Shown here: positions 51,889 to 63,622 of the stretch, one piece after another
How positions within the stretch are numbered: position 1 is the first letter of the stretch
Layout of the letters: the number at the start of each line of letters is the position of its first letter
Assembly (NCBI RefSeq): GCF_023101765.2
Contig: NC_064216.1
Location: 992,001-1,056,000, forward strand
Length of the DNA stretch: 64,000 nt
Source of the DNA: Spodoptera frugiperda
Taxonomy: Eukaryota; Arthropoda; Insecta; Lepidoptera; Noctuidae
Direction: 5' to 3'
Program-made: the position numbers and the translations under genes
The notes under the pieces: generated by a model
The model's input: only the letters and a program-made list of their open reading frames with translations
Database searches by the model: none
What the model was told of the DNA's origin: nothing

Positions 51889-52128
51889 CGGTCTTAGTGC
51901 GAGTTTATTTTACGTTTAACGAGATCGAAACAAGACCGCGTTCAGCGCTCTGTACTGAAAACCAATCAGCGTACAGAACTGGCTCTCGTTTCGATTATTT
52001 AAACCGTAAAGCAAACTTATACTAAGGTCCCTGATTGGTTGGTTCAGTCTAGCCGGCCAATTAGAGAGCCGAACGCGCTCTCGTATCGATTTCGTTAATC
52101 GTAATGCAAACGCGTACAGAATTCCTGG
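51889..52128. mobile_element. Y: one and a half MITE copies in tandem
   Basis: First unit 51891-52027 (tcttagtgcgagtttattttacg ... cgtaaagcaaacttatactaagg). It is followed at once by a second right half (ctgattggttggttcagtctagccggcc ... cgaacgcgctctcgtatcg ... gcgtacag). The second lacks a matching left half. Confidence 0.75.
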
Positions 52129-53566
52129 TCTTCACAAATAAAGTGAAGCTATGTTCTTCATTCCATTCTGTTCGTTTTAATTGACCATTTGAGCGATTAG
52201 ACTACAAGATTGAGTTATGAACATCTTGCGGATTAAAAATTCAGAATGAATAAGAAGTTTGAATGACATAGAATTCTTTATATCTGTACCTACAATATAA
52301 AAAAATTCTCTGTGTTACTACTTACTTGTGACCCAAAATATACATCTAATATTTTATTACAGATATACCCAATAACTCTTCTAACCAATCACTGTTGTGT
52401 GCACCTGTACAAACTGCGCGTGAGTGCTTGAAGGTCACCTCGAACTGTGCAATGCAGCGCGATCACGAACCAATCACGACACAGCGTTATAACGTCATAA
52501 CTACACAGCTAAAACATACACTAGAACTTCAACCTTAAGCCTTAGATGTTAAGGTGTATTTTGTGTATATTTTTGAAGATGTACCGAGATCAAAATGATG
52601 GGTTATTAAAAGATATTGTAGTAATTATGCAAGTGATTCCTAATTGTGTTGTTTTATAGTTATTTTATGTACATTCGTTATGTGTTAGATGCTCATCTGC
52701 GATGTTAGGTAGTGTTATGTAATATTTAAGTACTGGAAAAGTTATATACGTGACGCACTTAGGCTGCTTAGTATTATCATCGAGGTAAGTAATAAGCAAC
52801 ATAATATTGACCAGGTGTGGAGTACCTAACATGTAAATACTTGGTGAGTCTTTGCAATTCACCGGGTTTAAACTTGCTCCTTTTATAGGGCATTTAGAAA
52901 ATCAGAAACTAAATGATATTCCTTGATCTATCAAGATCTAAGGATCGAATAAGGCGCACTTTGAATTTAATTCGGCCGTTAACCAACGATTTCGTCTCAA
53001 TCTTTCATTCTTATTGTGGTCCTATTATATTAGTATTTAAGTATTTATTGCATCCCTAATGTACACAATTACGGACCCTGTCGGGCACAGCAAATTATAA
53101 AATTAGTAGGAGAGAGGAAGGGCTTTTAGAAATAATTTAATATCATATCAAAATTAATAAAATAAATATTTTGTAATTTTATCATTGTAGTGTATAGATA
53201 TTATACATTTAGTTTATATCTCTAGTATAAGAAAATATATATTAAGCCTATTTTTGTTATAGATGCGCAAGCGACCTTTTTCATCAAAATCATCAAGGTA
53301 TTTGTGAAGCAAGGTTGAGCAGTCATGTCGGAAGTGTAACGATTTGATGATCGAGTAAATCGTCAATTACAGTACAATTTAATACGAATATAGGGATTTT
53401 AAATTAAAATGTTCTTCTGCTGATGACTTTAAGGCCATCAATAGGCCTGTGCTATGGGCCTTGCATGAAATTCGTGAGCAATTAACTGAGACTAACTTTG
53501 ATCAGCGCGGTTTAGCTTATGTTAATGTAGATTTTGACAGTAAACAAGTAAGTAATATTAAAAGTT
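52129..53566. other. Unassigned 1.4-kb stretch; GC-richer patch 52390-52500
   Basis: The patch contains aaccaatcac twice (52384 and 52468), aactgcgcgtgag and gcagcgcgatcacg, which could be a small regulatory region, but no exon or start signal follows. No repeat family recognised. Confidence 0.4.
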
Positions 53567-53729
53567 GCTCTAGTATGTTTGTTACTCAATCACGTCAAAA
53601 CAGCTGAAGGGATCAGGAAGACTGGGATCAGTTTCAAAGAACAGCGTAGATTATTGTCTAGAATAACACATAGGCTATTTTTACCCCACGGGAACTTAGG
53701 TGAAGCCGTTGGTAGAAGCAAGTTAGAGA
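53567..53729 (+). mobile_element. H: Helitron-like element
   Basis: gtatgtttgttactcaatcacgtcaaaacagctgaaggg, taacacataggctatttttaccccacggg, gaagccgttggtagaagca. Both ends eroded. Confidence 0.78.
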
Positions 53730-54385
53730 ATAAGAGCATTTAAGAACTTAAAAGTGCTATAATCAGGATGTTATATATACTTTTATACCTATTACTGGAA
53801 GCAAGTATAACAGCTCACACATAGGACCCACTTAGTTTAAGTCAAATTTCCGTGGTGCCTGGTGACTGGGCTTCTCCCAGTTGTGCAGCCTCTTTTGTGC
53901 CTTTAAGTTTGAGTCGTTCTGTCTCCTGCATTAAATTCACCGAGGGAAGTGGAAACTATCGTTCTCTTTTTCTTCTCCTGTAATAATATCTTCTGATTAA
54001 TTTCGTCGCAGAATCAATGGATGGACTTCAATGTTCCGGTTTTTTCATGGTTGTATCTACTGTAGATCCTGGCTTACAGGAGTTGCATCAGTGTAGGAAG
54101 TTGTGGCGGGCTTGTCCCATTAAAAAAAATACTTTGAGAAAAAATTCAACGCGGTTTCGATTACTGACTAACCGTGTGTAAAAAATGGAACGTTTCCAAT
54201 ACTATCTACTACGTAATTACATAGTGGCAGACAATTAAACACAATTTTCGTCACAAGTTCCTCCATCGCAGTTGGCACACGTCCGAACCATCGGAGTAGA
54301 AAATTAGCTCATACTTACTATACATGACTTTCAATGCCATATGTACCTACAGTTCCTATAAAACATACCAATACTAGTATATATA
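53730..54385. other. Unassigned
   Basis: 53850-54115 is slightly GC-richer (gtggtgcctggtgactggg, ttcccagttgtgcagcc) with no open frame above 60 codons. Possible unclassified element. Confidence 0.35.
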
Positions 54386-54557
54386 ATATTATAAATGCGA
54401 AAGTTTGTGTATCTGTGTGTATGTTTGTTACTCAATCAGGTCAAAACGGCTGAAAGGATCAGGATGTAATTTGGAACAGAGGTAGATTTTCTGGAATCAC
54501 ATATGTTATTTTTTATCTAACGGGAACGCGGGTGAAGCCGCTGGCAGAAACTAGTAA
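54386..54557 (+). mobile_element. H: Helitron-like element, intact CTAG end
   Basis: tataatattataaatgcgaaagtttgtg, caggtcaaaacggctgaaagg, aacgggaacgcgggtgaagccgctggcagaaaCTAG|T. Best H copy. Confidence 0.85.
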
Positions 54558-55267
54558 AAAGGGGTTGGCAAAGGTGCAGACATTAAACGTAACACCAATT
54601 TTCGTCATCTTCGAAGGAGTCTTCATTATTTAAATACATTGTACATGTTTACCTACAAAAAGTGTGCTATTGCTTAAAAATTGGTTAACCTGAAAATCGA
54701 ATTCTAGAATATTTGCTAATTATAACGCTTTATTTTTGTCCAAAGATTACCTAGTAACAATTACAAAACGATTTATTTACCCAAATATCACATACACTGT
54801 ACGCATAATATGTAAATGTAACCACCAAAAGACAACTTTACAGTAACTCTGATCTTGCTCTATACCAATACACCCACTTCATTCATTAGCATTAAACTTA
54901 GTCTAAAATCAAGTGAATTACCTAAACATAAATATAAGACAACAGTTTGAGAGCACGTGAGTACATAAATAATGATCCAGCCGCCTGAGATGTAGCTCAG
55001 TGGAATACTTGTCAAGGTCAGTGAAATCTCCCGCAATTACCTTTATTACTGACTTCTGTACGGTTGGAGCAACCATTTGTTTGTTTGTTCGCTTGATTGA
55101 TTGATTGATAGACCAAATATTTGTACCTAAATCTAATGCTAGTTAGAATTGTGTTGTTATTTGTGAAAATAAGTAAAATATATTACTTACATGGTACCTA
55201 GGTAGATACGTAGAGCAATTAATACATAAAAAATATGTTAAACGGTTTTAATGAGCTTCTATTGTAG
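54558..55267. other. Mostly unassigned; tRNA-Ala-like 5' piece at 54988
   Basis: gatgtagctcagtgg at 54990-55004 equals the D-arm and A-box stretch of a typical tRNA-Ala, but the anticodon and T arm do not follow, so it is at most a fragment. (attg)n-type repeat near 55095. No gene. Confidence 0.4.
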
Positions 55268-55434
55268 CTGTGTAGCTTCTGCCAAAGACTTTGCCCGTGT
55301 TCCCGTGCGATAAAAATATCCTATCACCCAAGTCAGCTCATACCCTGTCTGCATACCAAATTTCATCAAAATCCGTTCAGTAGTTTTAGTGTTATTGACA
55401 GAGAAACCAACAAACTTTCACATTTATAATATTA
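55268..55434 (-). mobile_element. Helitron-like element (34.5-kb relative)
   Basis: ttgcccgtgttcccgtgcgat, ccaaatttcatcaaaatccgttcagtagtttt, actttcacatttataatatta: the complement of the family at 34.51 kb. Confidence 0.75.
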
Positions 55435-55976
55435 ATGTGATCATCATGAAGATTAAGAGTGTGCACCAAATATCAGATTGATCTATCGTCAGGAAAGGGG
55501 TAAATCCCAATTAGTATTTTTTACCCAAACAAACAAACAAGTCAAACTAAATGAAACCGTATAAAAATACTGCTTTAAAAAAACAACCCATTTTTTTATA
55601 CTTAAACTTCACTTTATACATTGAAAGTAATCCTTATGCCAAGTTCCTTTACCTTGGTCTTTAAGCTAAATTATAAAATACCACAACAATATTAGAATCG
55701 TCCATTAAAATATACCAGTTCATCTATTTTGCAGACGCTAGCACCCAAAATGTATATTAGCACGCGATCACGTGACCACTGTAGTTGCATAATGTATGTT
55801 AATAGTCACCCTTGACCGACGACTGACCCCCTACATACACTGGGCTGGAGGGCCTGGCCAATTACTATATGTATTTTAATTTAATTAGTATTCAACTTAG
55901 ACTGAAGTTGAGGTTTAGGTACTGTATGCACAGAGCGATCAATCGATTTAGGTATAACTTTTTAGTACTATGACTT
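55435..55976. other. Unassigned AT-rich stretch
   Basis: No repeat or gene recognised. gcgatcacgtgaccac at 55764 contains CACGTG. Confidence 0.4.
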
Positions 55977-56135
55977 TTTCCACCTAGGTTGAGGGAGTGT
56001 AAGACTCTTACTGACTAAAAACCACCCCGTTCCTACTCCTGCTCTTCGAGCCGGAGGTAACCCACTGGGTAGTCCACAACTTCGGTAGGTATTTTAACTA
56101 CCGATATCTCAATGCGATACATTGAGATATCGGTA
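55977..56135 (-). mobile_element. L: LINE tail with a hairpin just beyond its 5' end
   Basis: gagggagtgtaagactcttactgactaaaaaccaccc, cttcgagccggaggtaacc, agtccacaacttcgg. Immediately after truncation, tcggtag/ctaccga pair, and 56099-56114 and 56120-56135 form perfect 16-bp arms around cgata. The hairpin is not L sequence. Confidence 0.82.
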
Positions 56136-56723
56136 CACATTATAAAACATATATTTGTAGAATGTGGTATAACTTTGTATTAATAGAATCAAAATGTCTT
56201 TCCATGCATCTAATAATATGGTTAGTACGTGTGTAAGAAAATATCAAATTAAGTTGACTCGCTTTTTAAGAAACTTGAATGATTTGGCAATCAATTTAAT
56301 TAATGGTCCATAATGATTTTCTTTTCACTTTAATTCCATTTAAAATATTAAACAAAACATTAATCAAACCGTGGGCAAAACAAAACACAATTTGAAAATC
56401 AATTATTTATTTAAATAGAAAATGTCAAAACCATTCATCTCATCCAAATATCAAAGTTCATAAAAAGAAAAAAAAACAGATTAAAAAAATAAACAAAAGA
56501 AATACTGCAGTCGGCTGGTGACTGAAAAATCGATGCCGCAAGAAGGCAATTAGTCTGTTGCTATGGCAACGAGGGTGTACACAAACCCTTAGGCATTCGT
56601 GTTGCTGAAAAACTATAATTGCATACTATGCTTGACTTATTTTAAAGGTGTAAAATTGAATGACCTCGTTTAATGTAAACGTAACTATTTTGTAAGAAAT
56701 TTTATTAATGTTAAAGTAAGCAA
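56136..56723. other. Unassigned AT-rich stretch with an X-box
   Basis: No repeat. The exception is the X-box-like motif listed separately in a short GC-richer neighbourhood (56505-56590). Confidence 0.45.
56557..56570. promoter_or_regulatory. RFX-type X-box motif
   Basis: gttgctatggcaac: two near-mirror half sites (GTTGCT and GGCAAC) around AT, fitting the RFX consensus. In animals such sites often lie near the promoters of cilium genes. No gene is visible close by, so occupancy is inference. Confidence 0.45.
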
Positions 56724-56842
56724 CATCACGCCTTTGTTCCCCGAAGGGGTAGGCGCAGAGGTGCATATTACTGCACTTAATGCCGATATACAATGTACAC
56801 CCACTTTTCACCATTTGTGTAATAAGTGCCATGTATGCCCCT
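56724..56842 (-). mobile_element. C: SINE 3' half
   Basis: catcacgcctttgttccccgaaggggtagg, gcagaggtgcatattactgc, ccacttttcaccatttgtgtaataag. At the 5' side a GC-rich inverted word cccctcccctacgggggagcccc follows, similar to the snap-back ends seen elsewhere. Confidence 0.83.
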
Positions 56843-57490
56843 CCCCTACGGGGGAGCCCCTATTGAAATTTTCAATATATGTAGAATTCTAACTGGACTT
56901 AGATTTTACTGACAAATGTTTATAAATATGTATAACAATATTTCAATAGACTTCGTAGATTGTTCCACTGTTGTATTAACAGACCTCAAACCATAAAAAA
57001 CATTCCATTAAAAATCAAATCTACAGCAAACGTTTGCACAACAAATCAACAATCACAATCCACAAATCAATTTCATACAAAAAAAACAACAAAAATATGC
57101 GGGTATTCGAATAATTCTTGTCGCAAAGATTTGAAATTGAATTAAATATTTATTCTGCGGCCGGCGGTCGCTGAGGTCGGACGTGTTTTAGCGGATATTG
57201 ATGGGATCGCCGCGTAATCTCACCTAGTCTGAATGTTAGGGATATTATAAATTCAGTTTTAATACTATTGGTATTTTTATCGTTAGGGTTTTACCAAATA
57301 GGACAGTTGTTTTAAATTTGATGTCTGCTGTTTGTTTACTTTTCTATAGCATACTTAAGATTGAAACAGTTCTTAATTCAAAACAACTTTACTCACGTAA
57401 ATATACGTACATACACGTAATATACTCGTCGCTGTTGTTAAATGTGTTTTTTTAACCAAGCCCACCACATCCTCCCAAAACCACCGTAAC
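56843..57490. other. Unassigned; GC patch at 57157-57220
   Basis: gcggccggcggtcgctgagg and gatcgccgcgtaatctc stand in AT-rich DNA with no frame or donor. Possible regulatory spot. Confidence 0.35.
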
Positions 57491-57641
57491 TTTTTTAAGG
57501 TATAGGGGGCAAACGAGCAGACAGTTCACCTGATGGTAAGCGATCAGCGCCGCCCATGGACACTCGCAACACCAGAGGAATCACAGGCGCGTTACCAGCC
57601 TTAAACCTGAGGTAAATCTTGGGTTACCTGAGGTTTAAGGC
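57491..57641 (+). repeat. Z fragment with fold-back at its end
   Basis: ttttttaaggtatagggggcaaacgagcag, cacctgatggtaagcgatcagcgccgcccatgg, accagaggaatcacagg, gcgttaccagcc. Then ~17-bp arms (57599-57615 and 57624-57640, one mismatch) fold back. Short repeats of cctgaggttt continue to 57660. Confidence 0.78.
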
Positions 57642-58140
57642 CTGAGGTTTGAGGTTTAAGACGGCCAAGATCTACACATTATAAAAACGCCGAAACACTA
57701 GCCAGCGCGTTCGATATGTTTATTTAGGTTTTTAATAGCACCTACGGTTAAAGAATTGTATTCAGATGCATTTAAATACTATTAATACACATACAGTAAA
57801 CTACTTAAACAAGACCATCATATTAAAATTAATAACATCGTCGACAGTCGAATATAATAAGTATATTTTATAGCATTAAAAATCAAATAATATTATTTAA
57901 AGGAAAGCTCAGGATTCGCGTTGGGACCGGCTTTCAGTACCGACTGAATGCGACCAAGGGACGGACATCCGAAGTACTAACAATAAAGATTTGAACACAA
58001 TACAGACATACCCCAGTTTTAATGGTTACCGTTTAAAAATGTTTTAATACAATAACTTAGTATGTTTTTAATGAATTTTCTGAAGAAAAGAAATAGTTAC
58101 AAATATATAAAACCTCGTACTTAGAAGTTGGTAATTTTAA
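57642..58140. other. Unassigned AT-rich stretch
   Basis: Patch gcgttgggaccggctttcagtaccgactg at 57918. Nothing else recognised. Confidence 0.35.
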
Positions 58141-58372
58141 GTGTGGAATGATAACACAGTTTTACAGAAAACCGACGTGAAACAACGCTTGCGTTGTATT
58201 TCGTTGTGTTACCGGACGCATAATTATCCCCCTTCCCAATCTACGATTCCCCAGCAACCCTTAAATTCCTAACCCCAAAACCGGCAACACACTTGTAACG
58301 CCTATGGTGATTCGGGTGTACATGGTGGCAGCTATTGCTTACCATCGGTTTACCGGCTTATACCATGAAAAA
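58141..58372 (-). repeat. Z element
   Basis: gtgtggaatg at the end, ttttacagaaaaccgacgtgaaacaacgcttgcgttg, accggcaacacacttgtaacgcc, attgcttaccatcgg, ggcttataccat. The gggccggctcgaccgg block is deleted. Confidence 0.82.
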
Positions 58373-58636
58373 TACAAACATGTAGTGTTTGTTATTTTTT
58401 GTTTCAATATATGTTTTAAATAAATGTAAAGTCGTTAGACAGTTGAGTATTATGTATACGCGTAGATTGTTTGAACGCCTATCACTATTATAAAGGCAAT
58501 GTGTTCAATTGTAATTTAAACTGCTAGCAACCTTAGTTACTAAATATTATTATTTTAATGGAAAATCGTTATCAGCCTTTACGGCTACAATCTCAAACAA
58601 AAGAAACAGTTTATTTAAAAATACATCCTTGCATAT

Positions 58637-58820
58637 TGTAAATGCGAAACTTTCTATGTTTATTTGTTTGTTACTCCTTTACTTCAAAACGGCTGAAAGG
58701 ATCAAGATGAAATTTGGCACAGATGTACTCCTGATGATATTCGAAACAAGGATAAGTAGTGTATGGTCTAGAATAACACATAAGCCATTAACAAGCCTTT
58801 TATCCCACAGGAACGCAGCT
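58637..58820 (+). mobile_element. H: Helitron-like element
   Basis: tattgtaaatgcgaaactttc, cttcaaaacggctgaaaggatcaagatgaaatttggcacag, tctagaataacacataagcc, tatcccacaggaacgc. It carries a ~30-bp insertion (gatgatattcgaaacaagg) and lacks CTAG. 58373-58636 and 58821-59073 hold nothing recognised. Confidence 0.75.
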
Positions 58821-59073
58821 TTATAAAGATACGGAAATTAACGACTCCAAACACGACCTTTCAACATATCTACACAGGAGACAAACTAAACCCAAATTCG
58901 CATGAACTAAATAACTTAGACACCACTAACTGTAGAATAGTTGAACATATTCTTGACATTCCAAAATGGACCGAAATGCTTCATAAATCAGGGTGTCAAG
59001 TAAAACAAGGTTAGTTTAAACCCCTGTCAAGAGTGACGGTTGTCAACGAGCTTACCTACGTGATTGTATAATG

Positions 59074-59445
59074 CAGTGGTTCTCAAACGGTGGTCCGCAG
59101 GAAACAAAATATGGTCCACGACATTAATAAAAATATAGACATGACAATACCTCTGTCCAATGATTTTTTTATCTTTACTTTATTTACAGGATATTTTCTG
59201 TTAAGTAAATGACACCCCGATTACTGAAGACAATAGATACTCAACACTAAATTATTAGTATTAACAATAAATATTAATAGGAAAATCTATCTTACTTGCC
59301 ACGTTTAAGCCTACAATTTTAATATTAAACAAAATTTTTGCTTTATTCGACAGTGGTAAAAGCTAGATTGCTATTATAACCTACTTTTTGGCTGTACAAG
59401 AATTATATAAAGTGGTCCCTAATACACAAAGATTGGGAACCTCTG
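59074..59445. mobile_element. V: hAT-like MITE
   Basis: Left end cagtggttctcaaacggtgg and right end (complement) cagaggttcccaatctttgtg are hAT-type inverted ends. gtggtcc recurs inside both. 372 bp, non-coding. Flanks gtataatg/gtaacgtt agree only partly, so the 8-bp duplication has decayed. Confidence 0.75.
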
Positions 59446-59740
59446 GTAACGTTTAGAAGTCGGATTTGTGCTACAATTCCTTCTAGGATGTCACGTTGGG
59501 GGAAGCAAGTGACAGGTATTGTAGGGTAACGTCAGATTCGTCCTAGGTTTACGTCGCGAACAAAGTGGGAATTTGAACGTGAGCCTACTTTATACGCTTT
59601 TATTGTCAAAATAGATTACCTTTATGCTGAGAGGAGATGAGAGTTCTATTAACAGATCGGCCAATATTTATTTGAATATTATATTTTCGACATTCTTTGG
59701 TCACCAAACGAAAAAAAATGTTTCACACACAACGCACAAC
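59446..59740. other. Unassigned
   Basis: 59490-59580 is GC-richer (cacgttgggggaagcaag, cgtcagattcgtcctagg). No family or frame call. Confidence 0.35.
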
Positions 59741-59975
59741 GTCACGTTTTTTTATCCCCGAAGTGGTAGGCAGAGGCGCACATTACACACAGTAATGTAC
59801 ACCCGCTTTTACCATTTGTGTAATAAGTCCCATATAAAAGGTGAGCCTATTGCCATATTATACTGGGCACATTTCCACACTCCATACTACTACTAAAAAA
59901 ATTTCGAAAACCGAAAAAGTCCGAGACCTGTTTTCCGGCAGTCGCTCTTGCAACCACTCGACCAACGAGGCAGTA
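59741..59975 (-). mobile_element. C: SINE, middle deleted
   Basis: tcacgtttttttatccccgaagtggtaggcagaggcgcac, ttttaccatttgtgtaataagtcc, aatttcgaaaaccgaaaaagtcc, ttgcaaccactcgaccaacgaggcag. The B-box region is shortened. The overlapping 90- and 135-codon frames are shadows. Confidence 0.83.
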
Positions 59976-60236
59976 TGTTCACACTCGTCTATTGAGTCTG
60001 TGCTGCCCCAGTTTAGTGGATGTTACAATCAAATGCAGAGCCGTGCAACTTTGTTTTACTTGTTCACGATACAATGTAGTGCAACTACAACACTACAACA
60101 ACACAGATTAACACCAAACTACCACATAAAATCTCACGTAAATCTCTGCCAACACCCACCTACAAAAGAAACCTCCACCATCACTCAGAAAAAGCAAGTT
60201 ATCTCCGACATTACACGTAGTTACACACATACATTA
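59976..60236. other. Unassigned
   Basis: CA-rich sequence with the 3' part of a 135-codon frame that begins inside the C SINE. No protein motif, so the frame is probably chance. Confidence 0.35.
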
Positions 60237-60622
60237 TACACGGTGTAACAAAAAGGGGGTATACATATCAAGAGTACGGTTTCTAGATATCATAATAAAC
60301 GATACGGGAAGAGTTTTTTAAACTCATGCTTTCATAGAAAGAAGTTATGAATATTACCAATACCGCCACCGTGCGAATCAAAATTAGGTAGACAGGTACT
60401 AGGCGATCAGATTAACAGAAGAAATGTTTCGTAATATTAGCGAATGACCCCTGTAGTGTTGTGACACGTTTGTATGATTTAACATCAAGAACCATGCGAC
60501 ACCAAATATTTGGTATCAATTTTTTTTTACGTATTTTAAGTTGAAACTTTGTGTAGAGATTCTATTCCACCTGTATTCTTCAGTGCTCTTTGATGTATAT
60601 GGGTATTTTGTTACACGCTGTA
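60237..60622. mobile_element. Q: TA-flanked inverted-repeat element
   Basis: tacacggtgtaacaaaaagggg at the left mirrors the right end tattttgttacacgctgta (complement tacagcgtgtaacaaaata). TA precedes and follows. 386 bp without an open frame. TIR and TA target suggest a Tc1/mariner-like MITE. Confidence 0.72.
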
Positions 60623-61618
60623 TAGTGTATTTGTCCTAAGACTACTCGGCATTATGGGCATCACCCGGGTATACACAATACGGCGTGGTCCTTACACACA
60701 ATGTTTGTGCCATTCATAACTCATGCAAAAAGGTTGCCACGACAGCCGGTGTAAGGGCGGCGGTACAATCACGATTTGTGTTTGAAAAACACCGATTTAA
60801 TGGTCGCCATTCCTTTTTTGTGTTGTTTAAGGATTTAAGGTTTGGTTGTAAAGAAATACATCTGTAATAGAGTCTGAATTTGAACACTGTGTTAAGCAAT
60901 ATCGTTACTAATCGTATGTAAAAATGGATGTCTTTACGTCCTTTAGTCAGACTGTCACTGGTTCTTTAACTAATGACTGTCTGACTGACCGACTAAGAAA
61001 ACTCGTTGGTAGTCGCATTTACCAGCAAAATAAACTATTCAAAATATATGTAAAAATCTAACAACATTAGGCGCACGACAAAACGCAACTGTATAAGTAA
61101 CCTTATCGTTATGTGACCTAAGGATGCCGTTACCTACTTTAATATGAGTTTTTTATACGTAAATATCTTTTGAATTTCTCCAAATGTGTTCAGCTAACAA
61201 AAGAAAGTTTTTCGGAGTGGAAAAGTAGGGCTGGGGTTTATTGTTACTTTCGTTAAAATTTGAGGGTCCCGTCTTGGGGTGACGCGGCAACCCCAGATGG
61301 GTGATTTCTGAAATGAATGTAGCTTTTGTGATACATTTGAATCACATCCCCGGCATAATAATGCCAATTAGAAAGTTTTTTCGACGATAAAAGATTGTTG
61401 AAATAATTATTTTCATTGCTTTGATGAATTGATTTCGCTTTGAGAGATGTTATTGCGTTATTTTCGTTTATTTGTTGTAAATAAAAGTCTTAATTCATTT
61501 TCTCCATTAATCTGAGTGTTTAATAATATTTTTATATTACTTTCTAAATTAAATTAGCAAGCAGTAGCAGTTAAGAAACTACTTGGATTATAGCTCTAAA
61601 TAAAAATAATAAGTATCA
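60623..61618. other. Unassigned 1-kb stretch
   Basis: 60-codon frames at 60685 (plus) and 60714 (minus) have no motif. A GC-richer spot gtcttggggtgacgcggcaacccc lies at 61271. K-like tgactgtctgactgaccgac at 60973. Confidence 0.4.
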
Positions 61619-61822
61619 TCACTACATAGTATAAAACAAAGTCGCTTTCTCTGTCCCTATATCCCTTCGTATGCTTAAATCTTTAAAACTACGCAACGGA
61701 TTGCGTACGGATTGATGCGGTTTTTTTTTAAGGATAGAGTCATTCAAGAGGAAGATTTATATGCATAATTCATGTATAATATATCACCATTGCACCCATG
61801 CGAAGCTGGGGCGGGTCGCTAG
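61619..61822 (+). mobile_element. Helitron-like element, CTAG end
   Basis: a|TCactacatagtataaaacaaagtcg, aaatctttaaaactacgcaacggatt, gatgcggttttttttta, gcgaagctggggcgggtcgCTAG|t. Both ends and the A|T target fit. It has an internal deletion relative to longer relatives I recall in moths. Confidence 0.75.
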
Positions 61823-62176
61823 TTACCTATAAAATAAATAATATCTTCCGGATATTATTCTTCAGGGAAATTAAAGGTACCATCGGCTAATCTTTTATTA
61901 CTTACCGAGTCGAGGATTTGAATTTATGATTGGCGATATAAAAGATCGGATCAATCAGCTTTCTTTTGTTCTTAATCTTTTTCTGGGTGCCGTGGCAATT
62001 GAGGATATCTTTTGGTCGAAATAGGATATTATTTATTGAAGGATTTATTTACCGTTTTGGTTATGATGTACCTATTTATTAATTAACCAATATGCATTTA
62101 TTAATGTTCTTTATACTGCAGTGTTAATTTCTGAGACAAACTAATCATAGCTATATATTTATTATATATCCGACTT
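61823..62176. other. Unassigned AT-rich stretch
   Basis: Nothing recognised. Confidence 0.4.
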
Positions 62177-62495
62177 AGGGTGCTTTTCACCAGAGATGAT
62201 CTATATGTAGCTATGCTACGATGATGTAACAGCTAAGCTGTGATCCACTGATACTAAGCTATGTAGCTGTGAGAGGAAGCTCAAGCTTGTTATATATCGA
62301 TAGTAGGGAAGCCATCCATTGTACATGCATCCATAGCATGTATCTTTCCATATAAAAAACATAGCTTAGCTGAAACCGTTTCCAACAGTGCTAAGCTATG
62401 TGTACAACACAAGTACAATTGTACATATACACTAATGATTATAGAAGGTATATGAAGTGAAGGGAATATGATTGGTAGAAACCAAACGCAACACA
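62177..62495. mobile_element. U: MITE lacking its right end
   Basis: agggtgcttttcaccagagatg at the left, tagtagggaagccatcc, agctgaaaccgtttccaacagtgctaagctatgtgtac, ttggtagaaaccaaacgca, then loss of similarity. The 83-codon minus frame over it is a shadow. Confidence 0.75.
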
Positions 62496-62900
62496 CGAAA
62501 GAACGATCAAACCGAAAACACCCTTTTCTCTTTCTACGCAATACTATTATGTAATAAAAAAATTGAAACTTTTAAGCATATTTAATACAATTCTTTGCCC
62601 AGAGAGAATTGAGAACCTCTTAACACAATATTACGACAGGCATAAAATCTAAAACCAGCTCCATCAACACCACACTAATAACCTAGTCTCCTAACAACCC
62701 CGGTCAAGGTCAAGCCCTGTTTCCCGCGTCATTACATTCCCGGCGGCGGCCATATTTCATCCCGCTGCCTTCAAGCACAATGCTTGGCAGGAACACCTGG
62801 ATAATTTGTCGGCGTAATTACTGCTCGAGTTTGGATAAAGATCATAGTGTGAAGAGCCTTGGTTTTGTTAGGTGTCGCTCTGTTTTGTGTAGGGTCGTTT
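62496..62900. other. Unassigned; GC patch at 62718-62830
   Basis: tcattacattcccggcggcggcc and aagcacaatgcttgg (small palindrome) stand out. No frame or splice site. Possible regulatory spot. Confidence 0.35.
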
Positions 62901-63255
62901 AGGGTGCTTTGCTACCAGTGATGTGCTATGTTTATGTTACGTGGCTGTGGATGCGTTTAGCTTTCACTAATCGTATTAATTGATATACATAGCTTAGCAC
63001 AGGTGGAAATGGACTATCTAAGTTATGTTTTTATATAGAAAGATGCCTGCTATGGATGCGTGCTATAGATGTGTGTTATGGATGGCTCCCATACATTGTT
63101 ATTTCTACTATCAATACATTGTATACTAGAGCTGCGCATCTTCCTCGCACAGTTACATAGTTTAGTATCGGTGGAGACGGCCACATAGTTTCACAGCTTA
63201 GCTATTGTATCCTGGCAGAATAGCTAAGTAGCACATCTCCGGTAGAAAAATACCC
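62901..63255. mobile_element. U: longest MITE copy
   Basis: agggtgctttgctaccagtgatgtgc to agcacatctccggtagaaaaataccc gives both inverted ends, 355 bp. It includes atgcctgctatggatgcgtgctatagatg (repeated words) and tcggtggagacggcc. Confidence 0.8.
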
Positions 63256-63448
63256 TTGGGGTGGTTGGAGGCAGTAAGAAATTGTGATGTATAGAGAACA
63301 GTCTCGGTCTTGTGTTTTTTACTGAATAGGTAGTCACATTAATACAAGATACAGATTTTGGTTTGTTAGAAAAATCTTCATAAATGTTGCTACAATGTTT
63401 TCCAGTAAAATAAAAAGAACTGAAGTTCGAGTTTTAGATAAACAAAAA
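63256..63448. other. Unassigned AT-rich stretch
   Basis: Nothing recognised. Confidence 0.4.
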
Positions 63449-63622
63449 CTTCTAGGTACGTTTTATACGTAGAAATTACGTATTTTCTCCCCCTCTTAAA
63501 CTTGGATTCGTTTTATCTAAGTAAGTATTGTTATCTTATATGACAAAATACGTGTCTAATATTTTTTCATTACCTAACTGACAGACTAAATAGATTTTTA
63601 ATTTTTATACCCCGTCATCATC
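63449..63622 (+). repeat. W: right half
   Basis: acttctaggtacgttttatacgtagaaattacg, attcgttttatctaag, acaaaatacgtgtctaat, tttataccccgtcatcatcc: matches 25.55-25.72 kb closely. Confidence 0.75.

Noticed and set aside
54990..55004. tRNA-Ala gene
   Set aside because: Only the D-arm stretch matches; anticodon arm, T arm and acceptor pairing are absent.
55012..55020. TCAAGGTCA nuclear-receptor half sites (also 62704)
   Set aside because: The motif is short, expected near this frequency by chance, and no gene is nearby.
59841..60248. 135-codon open frame on the plus strand
   Set aside because: It begins inside a C SINE and continues into CA-rich sequence; residue composition is low-complexity and no motif is visible.
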